A stretch of 31,795 bases of DNA, from the IMG/VR virus record IMGVR_UViG_3300031963_011159, positions 1 through 31,795 of that record; one strand, given 5' to 3'. The notes beneath the pieces are model-generated. The model saw only the letters and a list, made by a program, of their open reading frames with translations. It made no database searches and was not told the origin of the DNA. Shown here piece by piece: positions 24,529 through 31,795 of the stretch. The position numbers and the translations under genes are program-made. Position 1 is the first letter of the stretch, and the number at the start of each line of letters is the position of its first letter. Source of the stretch: a virus.

Positions 24529-24932
24529 TATCTGACTCTTTGTAGTAAGAATTGAATTGTTATTGGGTTAGTTAAATTGATAATAAAAAAATCCAACTTA
24601 ATTGAATATCCGTTATTATCGAAATCTGGTATGGCTGTTACTTTGGACACACTAACACGAGGTTCAAAATTTTCTATTGTTTGTAAAATTTCTCTTTCCA
24701 AAGTAATTGCTGTAATAGAATCTATATTTTCAAACAATAAAGCTCGAATGTTGGAACCATAATCTGGATTAAATGGTTTCTCATAGTGGTTCGTCAGTAT
24801 AATATTTTTTAAAGAATTAATAACTGCCTGTTCATCCACATGTTTGTTTATGTCTTTTTTAACTGGATGAATATTAAAAGACAGGTCTAAGTCTTTAAAT
24901 TGTCTGGTTGTTTGTGTGGTTACTGTAGCCAT
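24528..24932 (-). CDS. gp25: Baseplate wedge protein gp25 (GPW/gp25 family)
   Basis: The protein has 134 residues, close to the 132 of T4 gp25. It carries the family signatures P-F-N-P-D-Y-G-S-N-I-R near 53-63, L-E-R-E-I near 78-82 and E-P-R at 90-92, the motif that locks gp25 to gp6 at the sheath-baseplate junction. gp25 initiates sheath polymerisation and is conserved in contractile injection systems. A NATAAATA octamer lies 4 bases before the ATG. Its stop overlaps the gp6 start. Confidence 0.95.
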   Translation of the reverse strand: MATVTTQTTRQFKDLDLSFNIHPVKKDINKHVDEQAVINSLKNIILTNHYEKPFNPDYGSNIRALLFENIDSITAITLEREILQTIENFEPRVSVSKVTAIPDFDNNGYSIKLDFFIINLTNPITIQFLLQRVR

Positions 24933-24936
24933 GGGT

Positions 24937-24944
24937 TATTTATC
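24937..24944 (-). promoter_or_regulatory. Late-promoter-like octamer before gp25
   Basis: The minus strand reads GATAAATA, overlapping the stop codon of the upstream 278-aa gene and ending four bases before the gp25 ATG. It fits NATAAATA. By the T4 rule of initiation about six bases after the element, transcription would begin inside the start codon, so if functional it would mainly serve downstream genes. Confidence 0.4.
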
Positions 24945-25779
24945 ACGTATTTGCCAGGTTATTTTTAAGGAAGTCTGTACCAATGTAATTTTGTATCAAA
25001 TAATTATCCGTATTGCCAGAATTGTTAAATTGTGTAACAAAACGATAGTCATTCAATACTTGTCTTTGTTTTTTATAAAAATTCCAGTCTGATGTTCTTC
25101 TGGTAAACATTAAAGAATTGGCTTGTTCTAAAGTAGAAATAATGCTAACTAAAGCTGAGTTGGTTATATTACTTGTGAGACCATTATAGGAGTTGGTTAA
25201 ACTTATGTACCCATTTCCTATATTCCAACTGTTTGCGGTTAATTCAGGATTTACAAAAATACTTGTAAAGCAACCTAAAATTGCATCTGTGTTTTGTACC
25301 GATTCGGTAGAATAAAGTAGTCTAGTCAATTCACTACCTTGTGCCATTGCCATCTGATAGTTTGGTATATTTGGAGAATCAACTAAAAATTCTGTACTAA
25401 GTGTTGTTGCTCCAAGACGGGACATATTATCAGTATGAGATTTAAAATCTAATATTTGCACTAACAAATTATTTGCAGTATTGGCCAAATTTCTGGCTTG
25501 AATTGAAGTGTTTGGAAAAGTATTTGCAACATCGTTTGTACAAAATGTTATAATTGAATTTGTATTTGATGTTATACTAGAACAAACACCTTGTACTGGA
25601 TTTTTAAAATAGTTACTTGGTGAAATTGTACCATTAGCAATTTCTTGAGTTTGCCATTGAACTACATCCGAAGGATATACGTTCATACTGTTTTTTGCTT
25701 CTTGACTTAAATAATAAGCTCCACCAAATTTTGTGGTATCAAAACTAAAAGTCAATCTTGAGGATATTGTATTTGCCAT
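24943..25779 (-). CDS. Unknown virion-module protein between spike and gp25
   Basis: The protein has 278 residues rich in Asn, Ser and Thr, with no signal peptide or membrane segment. The N-terminus (S-S-R-L-T-F-S-F-D-T) could be a beta strand. The middle has a helix around 90-120 (A-R-N-L-A-N-T-A-N-N-L-L-V-Q-I-L-D-F-K-S-H-T-D-N-M-S-R) and the C-terminal third is mixed. It lies within the baseplate run, 10 bases before gp25 and two bases after the spike gene, so it is probably a virion or tail assembly protein. I do not recognise a T4 counterpart. Confidence 0.75.
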   Translation of the reverse strand: MANTISSRLTFSFDTTKFGGAYYLSQEAKNSMNVYPSDVVQWQTQEIANGTISPSNYFKNPVQGVCSSITSNTNSIITFCTNDVANTFPNTSIQARNLANTANNLLVQILDFKSHTDNMSRLGATTLSTEFLVDSPNIPNYQMAMAQGSELTRLLYSTESVQNTDAILGCFTSIFVNPELTANSWNIGNGYISLTNSYNGLTSNITNSALVSIISTLEQANSLMFTRRTSDWNFYKKQRQVLNDYRFVTQFNNSGNTDNYLIQNYIGTDFLKNNLANT

Positions 25780-25781
25780 AA

Positions 25782-26570
25782 TTATTGAATTGGTGTTGGT
25801 GTACCTGATGGTCCTTTAGGTGTTGGATGTATGTGTATATTATATAACTGTCGAATCAATTCCATTGGTCCCCTAGAATCTTGTACTGCTGCCAATCCAA
25901 ATATAATTGGTGAAGTTACTGTTACAGTTGAAGTAATTACGCCAGGTGGCACAGGACTCTCTGAGGTAAATCCTGAATTAATACCACCTAAAGTTTGAAT
26001 TCCCAAATAAGAGAACAATTGTTTTCCAGCCACAATGTTATCACCTGAATGTATGCTACTTGCAGCTGTCAATAGTCCATTAACTGTAACATCACCATTT
26101 AAATTTATTCCATCTGGTGCATTGATTGTTACTGTGCCTGTTGCACCGCCAGCTGCTAAATCTAAATCACCACCAGCAAAAATAGAAGCATCACCTTTAA
26201 CTTTGGTTGTTAAATTTCCTTCAACCATTGTGTATGCATCACCATCAACCTTTACATCAGCATCACCTTGAACACGCAATACTGAATCTCCTTCAATTAC
26301 AATATTGCATACGCCTTTAATTAATACGTGGTTATTTTTGGCAATAATTTGATAACCATCACCAACAATCTTATCAACTCTTGTTCCATCTTTTTGAAAT
26401 TCTGTGAATGTGCCTAAACGATGTGCTAGTCTAACTGTTTCAGAATCTTTTGTATCATCCATAGCAAATAGATGACCCGATTGTGTTTCTGTTACATGTG
26501 CATATGGATATTCACCAACAAATGTTGATGAAGGTTCTGTCCAATCAAGTCCACTAGGTTTAGTTGCCAT
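25782..26570 (-). CDS. gp5: Baseplate central spike, gp5 C-terminal beta-helix as a separate gene
   Basis: The protein has 262 residues. About residues 55-75 and 80-145 show short repeating strands (I-V-I-E-G-D, V-R-V-Q-G-D-A-D-V-K-V-D-G-D, V-K-G-D) like the V-x-G-x-x-x repeats of the T4 gp5 triple-stranded beta-helix. The C-terminus has Y-N-I-H-I-H-P-T-P, a His-x-His (246 and 248) as in the metal-binding tip of P2/Mu-type spikes. In T4 this domain is fused to the OB-fold and lysozyme domains in one gene; here it is a separate gene whose start overlaps the previous stop by one base. It should trimerise as the membrane-piercing needle below the hub. Confidence 0.85.
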   Translation of the reverse strand: MATKPSGLDWTEPSSTFVGEYPYAHVTETQSGHLFAMDDTKDSETVRLAHRLGTFTEFQKDGTRVDKIVGDGYQIIAKNNHVLIKGVCNIVIEGDSVLRVQGDADVKVDGDAYTMVEGNLTTKVKGDASIFAGGDLDLAAGGATGTVTINAPDGINLNGDVTVNGLLTAASSIHSGDNIVAGKQLFSYLGIQTLGGINSGFTSESPVPPGVITSTVTVTSPIIFGLAAVQDSRGPMELIRQLYNIHIHPTPKGPSGTPTPIQ

Positions 26571-27619
26571 TATACTCGTCCAAATGATTTAGCTGTAACC
26601 GCCAATATTGTTGCTTGTGCTACTGCGGTTGTTGAGGCATTTACTGCTGTTTCTATTGCTTGGCCGGTTTCTTTTGCGGTTTCAACTAAACTTTTAATTT
26701 CAGAAAATGGAGATGGATTACCATCTTTAGTTACACTATCAAACGATAAAGCATCTGATAAAGCGTTGGTGAATTCCTGCAAACACTTTTTTAATTGTGC
26801 TGCCAATTGTGCAGGCAGACTTGCAATGTACGCAATAAGTTCGTTGCAATATTTAATAAAATCAGCAATAGCTTTTGCAACATCAGTAATAAAATCCGCA
26901 GCTTTCTTTATCATTTTTAATATCTCTTTGATTTGCCTAATTGCAGCTTGAATAGCAGTAGACATTGGACCTGAAGAAAGACTTGTAAAATATGCTTTTA
27001 TTGCAGCTCTTGCTTTTTGAACAAATTCATAAACTTTAAGTTTTTCAATTGCAATATCATATCTAAGTTTCTTTTTAAAATCGCAAACATGTTCTGCATT
27101 GGAATCAGCAACTGAAATACTACTGTTCTCATATACTCCACGAGCAAGAGGTGCTGTCGTTGGTTGACCAACTGATCTTGTTACAATGCCTTCAGGTAAT
27201 ACTGGTGTTTTATCCGCTTGCTCTTGCGTTAGTTGTGGTACAAATCCTGCTGACTTGTTGTAACTGTATGAACCAACTTTAGAACCAGAACTTGTAACAT
27301 TCACCACATTGGTTGATTGTATTCCTGGAAGAATACCAATAATAATGGGATACTGTAATGTTTCAGGATCTAAAAAATAACCAACAACCCATTCACCAGG
27401 TCTTGCAACTGAAGTGGTATAACCTTGTGATAAAGGTATAGCTCCATGAGCCCAAGGAAGATTATCAACAGGCACTTCTTCAACATTAGGTGAATGTAAT
27501 CCGATAATACGGACTTTATACATTCCAATATTTAATTTGTCGTGACTATTCTCAACAACACCAACCCAATTGGTTGGATCAAAAGTGCCATAGTCTTTTT
27601 TAGGTTGATTAACTATCAT
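26570..27619 (-). CDS. gp5: Baseplate hub OB-fold protein, gp5 N-terminal part without lysozyme
   Basis: The protein has 349 residues. About residues 10-105 resemble the gp5/VgrG OB-fold: W-V-G-V-V-E-N near 18, K-V-R-I-I-G-L-H near 36, then A-R-P-G-E-W-V-V-G-Y-F and P-I-I-I-G-I-L-P-G. After a Ser/Pro/Thr-rich linker, about residues 190-300 are helical and Ala/Lys/Ile-rich. There is no T4-lysozyme-like segment, which lies between OB-fold and beta-helix in T4 gp5. The protein probably connects gp27 to the separate spike. It overlaps gp27 (ATGA) and the spike gene (one base). Peptidoglycan digestion, if needed, must come from elsewhere. Confidence 0.82.
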   Translation of the reverse strand: MIVNQPKKDYGTFDPTNWVGVVENSHDKLNIGMYKVRIIGLHSPNVEEVPVDNLPWAHGAIPLSQGYTTSVARPGEWVVGYFLDPETLQYPIIIGILPGIQSTNVVNVTSSGSKVGSYSYNKSAGFVPQLTQEQADKTPVLPEGIVTRSVGQPTTAPLARGVYENSSISVADSNAEHVCDFKKKLRYDIAIEKLKVYEFVQKARAAIKAYFTSLSSGPMSTAIQAAIRQIKEILKMIKKAADFITDVAKAIADFIKYCNELIAYIASLPAQLAAQLKKCLQEFTNALSDALSFDSVTKDGNPSPFSEIKSLVETAKETGQAIETAVNASTTAVAQATILAVTAKSFGRV

Positions 27620-28965
27620 GCGTAATATGCCGAATCTTGAATTGGTTTAGAAGTTAATATTCCATATTCTCTATTTGATGAATCTGAAACTGCTTCAATT
27701 ACTACTTCATGTTTATTTGGTTGTATACAATGGTGTGTTGCAATTACCAAATGATTTCCATACAATGATTTATCCAAATTATCTTCATTTTTTAAATACT
27801 GACCAATCTTAGGTACGAGTAACTTAACATTTACACCAGATGTTATTTGAAAATTTCCAGGTAAAACTATTTGCACTCTTTGTGTCATTAAATTTTGTAC
27901 TATTGCTCGTCTTTGGAAGATATACTTATAAGGGTCATCAACATAGTTTAATGATTCGGGATCTTTCTGATTAATGAAATCATTATCTTTTCTATAATAT
28001 CCAAAAACATAAACAGATTGTTTAGCATCAAACATTTGAGTATTGTTTAATCCTTTTACATTTTCAACAACTGCTAAATTAGGAACTTTATTACCATGTT
28101 CACTAGTATAATAATGGTCATCAAAAGTAATTTCTCTTTGTGCAATCGTTCTGGTTATTGGATCAAATCCAATAAATTTACCAGCATAAACTCCATTCTG
28201 AACCGATTTTAAAAAGTCAAACTGTGATAGAACCTTAAAATCTTTAATACCTAAAAATTGAGTTTCTTCAGTTTTATCACCCAAATTTATATTTTTAGGT
28301 GTAAAATTTAACGAAGCTACTGGCGATATTGAAAGTAATGTTGATAGACTTACAAAATTATAACCTTTATTATTTTCAAAAAATAAAAAAGATGGAGATT
28401 CATTTTTATCTAAACACCTTTTTGCACACCAATCAATAGCGTCAATTGGATGTAGATTAGGTATTGCTACTTTTTTTAATCCTTCAGATTCAACAAACAA
28501 ACTACCATCTTCAATTTGTTTATCAATATCAATATTCAAATAGTCTTTCATTATAGACTTTGCAATATTTGAATACTTTTCTCTATACGATTGATTTACT
28601 CGTAATTGTTCAGATAAAATAAATTCTTCGGAAATAAAATGTAACACATAAACTTCAGAACGTTGATTTACACCTTTTCTGTTACTTTGTTTAAATACCC
28701 TAAAAACTTTTTGAAATGCAAAATCACTATCTGCATCATCATTTTTATTTTTTCGTATATCAACAATTAAATTTTCAGATCCATCTAGTGCTAATTTATC
28801 AGTAAGTCCTCGACTATCAAGAATTACAACATTACCATGTACACAAGGTAACAATATACTATCGTGTATATTTAATTCCTGAAATAAACCAGATATGTCA
28901 ATTTTTTTGTCTTTGTAAACTAAAGATAATTCTTTAATTACAAAATTGGATACTGCACTGGTCAT
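27616..28965 (-). CDS. gp27: Baseplate hub protein gp27-like
   Basis: The protein has 449 residues against 391 in T4. The N-terminal part (Y-K-D-K-K-I-D-I-S-G-L-F-Q-E-L-N-I-H-D-S-I-L) and the segment around 90-130 (V-Y-V-L-H-F-I-S-E-E-F-I, then R-V-N-Q-S-Y) are typical of gp27-type hub proteins, whose two tube domains make a pseudo-hexameric ring from a trimer. I-D-A-I-D-W-C-A-K-R-C near 175-185 is a recurrent hub motif. It lies immediately before the OB-fold partner, as gp27 and gp5 cooperate in T4. GGAG lies upstream of the ATG with about a 10-base spacer. Confidence 0.85.
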   Translation of the reverse strand: MTSAVSNFVIKELSLVYKDKKIDISGLFQELNIHDSILLPCVHGNVVILDSRGLTDKLALDGSENLIVDIRKNKNDDADSDFAFQKVFRVFKQSNRKGVNQRSEVYVLHFISEEFILSEQLRVNQSYREKYSNIAKSIMKDYLNIDIDKQIEDGSLFVESEGLKKVAIPNLHPIDAIDWCAKRCLDKNESPSFLFFENNKGYNFVSLSTLLSISPVASLNFTPKNINLGDKTEETQFLGIKDFKVLSQFDFLKSVQNGVYAGKFIGFDPITRTIAQREITFDDHYYTSEHGNKVPNLAVVENVKGLNNTQMFDAKQSVYVFGYYRKDNDFINQKDPESLNYVDDPYKYIFQRRAIVQNLMTQRVQIVLPGNFQITSGVNVKLLVPKIGQYLKNEDNLDKSLYGNHLVIATHHCIQPNKHEVVIEAVSDSSNREYGILTSKPIQDSAYYA

Positions 28966-29609
28966 TTAGTAAAAACTCCAATAAACTCTTGTTCTACAAC
29001 AGGTACAAAGTCTGGTTTTAAAATTTTAATTGATCTTTTGCTTTCGTTTTCAGCAATTTCATAATCATAATAACTTAATGTATCTTTTGTTATACTAATA
29101 TTAATTGTGGTGTTATCACTTAAAGTATAATTTGTTGAAGTTGAAACCACATTAGCATAGTCATTTTGGGTTACATTTAAAGTATTGACCGATATAGTTT
29201 CATTTAATATTGTATTTGTTTTTGTTTCAATTTTGTGGTATTCTTTAACATGTGTTTGTGCCCATGTCGTACCTGTACCTTCGGTAGAACTATTGGCATA
29301 TTGTGATTGACGATATTTAATATCAATATATTTAATTAAAGAACTTTCATTTAAAGGCCAATCAAATTGTGGGTGCAAAATATCATTTAGCATTAAAATG
29401 ATCCAATGTTTTTCAGCAGAACCATATATCTTATGAGCAACAATTTCTGGTGTTTCTCCGTCAGTAACCAAATATTCATAATAAATTACTGAATTTTCTT
29501 TAAAGTCATTTTCAAAAGAAACTTTAGAAAGTAGATTTGTTACATATTGAATATTTTTACCATCAAAGGTATATGAAGTTTTAGGGAAATAATTAAAATA
29601 TTTTGCCAT
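28962..29609 (-). CDS. gp53: Baseplate wedge protein gp53
   Basis: The protein has 215 residues, near the 196 of T4 gp53. Residues 43-75 (Y-Y-E-Y-L-V-T-D-G-E-T-P-E-I-V-A-H-K-I-Y-G) form the LysM-like domain of gp53, followed by W-I-I-L-M-L-N-D near 69-76. gp53 clamps neighbouring wedges together around the hub. A GGAGGAGAGG run lies upstream of the ATG within the end of the preceding gene. The end overlaps gp27 by ATGA. Confidence 0.93.
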   Translation of the reverse strand: MAKYFNYFPKTSYTFDGKNIQYVTNLLSKVSFENDFKENSVIYYEYLVTDGETPEIVAHKIYGSAEKHWIILMLNDILHPQFDWPLNESSLIKYIDIKYRQSQYANSSTEGTGTTWAQTHVKEYHKIETKTNTILNETISVNTLNVTQNDYANVVSTSTNYTLSDNTTINISITKDTLSYYDYEIAENESKRSIKILKPDFVPVVEQEFIGVFTK

Positions 29610-30748
29610 TATTCTGCCTCTCCTCCACCACTTTGAAATTGAGTTTTTCTATTAGCGTCATCTGAAAAATTTGATTTTGTAAGCATTTCAAGTTCTTTAA
29701 ATTGTAACGACAGGCGAATACCTACTGGCATTCCTGTGCCGCCTTTTGTAGCATATTGTCCACTTGGGACTTCATATGTTGAAAAACCATTTGGTGCATA
29801 GTCTATGTCAATAGTTTCTAAAGCACATGTGGAGATTTTTGGTATATTTGGATTTTCTAATCCATTATAATAAAATTTAATATCAAATTCAGATGGAGGT
29901 ACCATAAAAAATCCACCAAGTCCACCAGCATTTTGTGAACCTAACAATTCTGGTGCTTGATGAAAACGCAATCTATCTAAAATACTTTGGACTTCTATAG
30001 CTTCTTTTTCTGACCTTGGATAAAACATAAAATCGAATCTAAATGATCTGAGAGCAGGAGAAGAATAAAGAACTTCTAAAGCTGGATTGGTTACAAAACC
30101 AAAAGCACCAGCAAATGCAGTAGCACCCAATTCTCCAGCAAGTGATGCCAAACCACTAAGTAAAAATGGTGAGGCATTATTTCCAAGTTTACTTAAAAAA
30201 TCATCAATTGAATTAGATCCTTGAGCAGCCTGCAAAGCTGCACCAGCAGCTGCAAACATACCGCCACCCATCTTCACATCACTATAACCTTGATTGTGTG
30301 TAAAATTTAAAGTATCAGGCATGTACAACGCAATCGTATCGGTTGTTCTACGAATTGTTCTAACCTCTAGTGCTGGTCTATAATCTGAACCAGATATGAA
30401 ACCTTGATTTCCTTTAAAAAAATTAGTGGCTTTAGATATAACGTCACCGTATAAATCTGAAAAATTGGATAAACCTCCAATTCCTGTGCCGCCAATTGAT
30501 TTATTTAAATTTTGTCTATTTGTAAAAATTGATGGAACATCTGTAGATGATGGACCAATATAACTTGTTTTGATTTGTTCATTAATATGAATAACCATAT
30601 AATGACCTTTATCGTAACTACCCAAATCAATAGGATATTTGAATGTGTTTGAATTATATCCAGAACCAACCAAATTGTTTCTGGAATCTCCAGTTCTGGA
30701 GATAGGATTCTTATTGAATGTTATTTCGGTTAAGTTAAAAATACCCAT
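29609..30748 (-). CDS. gp48: Baseplate tail-tube cap/initiator, gp48-like (gp54 related)
   Basis: The protein has 379 residues; T4 gp48 has 364 and its homologue gp54 has 320. The C-terminal half shows F-R-F-D-F-M-F-Y-P-R-S-E-K-E-A near 233, I-L-D-R-L-R-F-H-Q-A-P-E-L, P-S-E-F-D-I-K-F-Y-Y-N-G and I-D-Y-A-P-N-G, the tube-type beta barrel of these proteins. The middle is Ala/Gly-rich helix (about 165-215). In T4 gp54 and gp48 sit on the hub and start tube polymerisation. Length and N-terminus favour gp48 over gp54, but I cannot exclude gp54. It is the first gene of the long minus-strand unit, with AAAGG 7 bases before the ATG and a NATAAATA motif about 28 bases upstream. Confidence 0.78.
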   Translation of the reverse strand: MGIFNLTEITFNKNPISRTGDSRNNLVGSGYNSNTFKYPIDLGSYDKGHYMVIHINEQIKTSYIGPSSTDVPSIFTNRQNLNKSIGGTGIGGLSNFSDLYGDVISKATNFFKGNQGFISGSDYRPALEVRTIRRTTDTIALYMPDTLNFTHNQGYSDVKMGGGMFAAAGAALQAAQGSNSIDDFLSKLGNNASPFLLSGLASLAGELGATAFAGAFGFVTNPALEVLYSSPALRSFRFDFMFYPRSEKEAIEVQSILDRLRFHQAPELLGSQNAGGLGGFFMVPPSEFDIKFYYNGLENPNIPKISTCALETIDIDYAPNGFSTYEVPSGQYATKGGTGMPVGIRLSLQFKELEMLTKSNFSDDANRKTQFQSGGGEAE

Positions 30749-30775
30749 CTTTTGCCTTTAATGTTAACTAGATAG

Positions 30776-30783
30776 TATTTATG
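30776..30783 (-). promoter_or_regulatory. Late promoter candidate for the baseplate-fibre operon
   Basis: The minus strand reads CATAAATA inside the 32-base divergent gap, overlapping the gp4 start codon on the other strand. With T4-like geometry the transcript would start near 30770, giving a leader of about 20 bases with an AAAGG ribosome site before the gp48-like ATG. Position at the head of the operon makes this the most credible of the NATAAATA motifs in the window. Confidence 0.6.
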
Positions 30784-31212
30784 TCATATAAAGGAAGGTT
30801 TAAACCTAAAAATCCTAAGAAATATAATGGTAGTGCAGATAACATCATTTATCGTTCTTCTTGGGAGTTAAGGGTTATGAAGTATCTTGATGAAAGCCCC
30901 AACATTATTTGGTGGGCTTCGGAAGAACTCGCCATTCCATATCGTTCTCCAGTAGATCAAAAAATGCACCGATACTTTCCTGATTTTATAGTTAAGGTTC
31001 GTGAAAAGACTGGATTAGTAATGACATATATTCTAGAAGTCAAACCTGAGAAACAAACCAAGGTTCCTATTCAAAAAAGAAAAACTCAAAAGTATTTACA
31101 AGAAGCTGCAACATACGCAATTAACCAAGAGAAGTGGAGAGCTGCAGACATATTTTGCCAAGACCATGGTTGGAAGTTTAAAGTGGTTACAGAAAAAGAT
31201 TTAGGAATTTAG
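30781..31212 (+). CDS. gp4: Head completion protein gp4, TnsA/PD-(D/E)XK-like nuclease
   Basis: The protein has 143 residues; T4 gp4 has 150. The N-terminus (F-K-P-K-N-P-K-K-Y) and Y-R-S-S-W-E-L near 24-30 match T4 gp4 closely. A nuclease core is visible: Glu29 in S-W-E-L, P-D-F with Asp68, and E-V-K with Glu86 and Lys88, the PD-(D/E)XK pattern. In T4, gp4 and gp50 act late in head filling before neck attachment, perhaps trimming DNA. It is divergent from the baseplate operon and followed after 12 bases by another + strand gene. No clear Shine-Dalgarno precedes the ATG. Confidence 0.93.
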   Translation: MSYKGRFKPKNPKKYNGSADNIIYRSSWELRVMKYLDESPNIIWWASEELAIPYRSPVDQKMHRYFPDFIVKVREKTGLVMTYILEVKPEKQTKVPIQKRKTQKYLQEAATYAINQEKWRAADIFCQDHGWKFKVVTEKDLGI

Positions 31213-31220
31213 TATAAATA
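31213..31220 (+). promoter_or_regulatory. Exact T4 late-promoter octamer TATAAATA
   Basis: TATAAATA lies immediately after the gp4 stop codon and four bases before the ATG of the next gene. It is an exact match to the T4 late consensus. The start point expected from T4 spacing would fall at about the start codon, so the next gene's own transcript would be leaderless or begin slightly further in. Confidence 0.5.
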
Positions 31221-31224
31221 GTAG

Positions 31225-31795
31225 ATGGCCACACTAATAGACAGAATACAAAAATCTTTAGATAAAGAAGGTTTAGCACCAAGAACCCGACAATCTAGAG
31301 CATGGTTACAAAATAAAATAAGCTCTCTAAATGCTTCACAACGATCCTTATTTAGAGATGTTGACCGAACAACTAGATCCGCTTTTGTTGGACATATGTA
31401 CTTTTTCTACTATGATCCAAAGCATAAAGAAAAATTACCATATTATGATCGATTTCCTTTGGTGTTGCCGGTAGAACAATACAATGATGGATTTTTAGGT
31501 ATTAATTTACACTACATTCACCCAAGAGAGAGAATGGTATTACTCGATAAATTAAGTGAAACAGCAACAGATAAAAGTTTTGATATTAATACAAGATTAA
31601 GACTAAATTATCAGTATTTAAAAAGAGCAACAAAAGCATTTGAAGCAAAACCATGCATTAAAAGGTATTTGTTTACACATGTTAGATCCAGATTTGTTGA
31701 AGTTTTTGCTGATGAGTGGGACATAGCTGCCATGTTACCAATGGAAACATTTGTTGGTGCTGGAACAAACAAAGTATACGCTGATTCAAGGAACA
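31225..31795 (+). CDS. Conserved phage structural-module protein, C-terminus beyond window
   Basis: The frame is open for 190 codons from ATG 31225 to the window end. The N-terminus is helical and basic (M-A-T-L-I-D-R-I-Q-K-S-L, then A-P-R-T-R-Q-S-R-A-W-L). It is followed by M-Y-F-F-Y-Y-D-P-K and L-P-Y-Y-D-R-F-P-L-V-L-P-V, then G-F-L-G-I-N-L-H-Y-I-H-P, a pattern common in T4-like and larger myoviruses. In T4, gp4 is next to gene 2 (DNA end protector), so a gp2-like role is possible from position, but I cannot confirm homology. No ribosome site is visible; the TATAAATA element lies just upstream. Confidence 0.8.
   Translation, partial: MATLIDRIQKSLDKEGLAPRTRQSRAWLQNKISSLNASQRSLFRDVDRTTRSAFVGHMYFFYYDPKHKEKLPYYDRFPLVLPVEQYNDGFLGINLHYIHPRERMVLLDKLSETATDKSFDINTRLRLNYQYLKRATKAFEAKPCIKRYLFTHVRSRFVEVFADEWDIAAMLPMETFVGAGTNKVYADSRN

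Noticed and set aside
30749-30780. Transcription terminator in the divergent gap
   Set aside because: No stem-loop followed by a T run on either strand; the two genes diverge, so a terminator is not expected there.

Overview
The window is a gene-dense, AT-rich piece of a T4-type myovirus (tailed phage). It is most like marine T4-likes such as cyanophages and pelagiphages. The basis is recognisable T4 proteins (gp4, gp48-like, gp53, gp27, gp5, gp25, gp6, gp8) in a virion-module order, together with the DUF4815 protein and AN-rich tail-fibre type I associate with marine T4-like phages. The host cannot be read from the sequence. There is no rRNA, tRNA, CRISPR array or insertion sequence, and no non-coding gap above about 35 bases.

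Layout. Right end, + strand: the head-completion nuclease gp4 (30781-31212) and a partial conserved gene (31225 to the window end). A 32-base divergent gap separates these from one long minus-strand unit that runs leftward from 30748 past the left edge, with gaps of at most 16 bases or short stop/start overlaps. In transcription order it encodes gp48-like tube cap, gp53, hub gp27, a gp5 split into an OB-fold/helical protein and a separate beta-helix spike, an unknown 278-aa protein, gp25, gp6, a gp7-position protein, gp8, a 2066-aa DUF4815 protein, a small coiled-coil protein and a 1044-aa tail fibre.

The distal part (about 1-8717) is an accessory block fused to that operon. It holds a truncated UDP-sugar dehydrogenase, six radical-SAM proteins (two with full C-terminal SPASM cysteine sets, one with a partial auxiliary set, two short tandem paralogues, one cut by the window edge), a related pair of glycosyltransferase-like proteins, a 79-aa helical protein, a 205-aa unknown protein, and a 236-aa tail protein. 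That tail protein carries four perfect C-x-C-N-x-x hexads immediately before a Peptidase_S74 intramolecular chaperone.

Main hypothesis: this is a virion-protein maturation locus. A cysteine-hexad fibre protein is made next to SPASM enzymes of the type that install thioether or C-C crosslinks in RiPPs. The S74 chaperone would then cut itself off exactly at the end of the hexads, leaving a modified cysteine-rich tip on a trimeric fibre. The sugar genes may decorate the same tail structures. The gene content and motifs are seen in the sequence; the substrate relationship is inferred.

Other notable points are NATAAATA late-promoter-like octamers placed 4-5 bases before three start codons, a G-x-G-Y beta-repeat module recurring in four consecutive baseplate proteins, and loss of the lysozyme domain of gp5.
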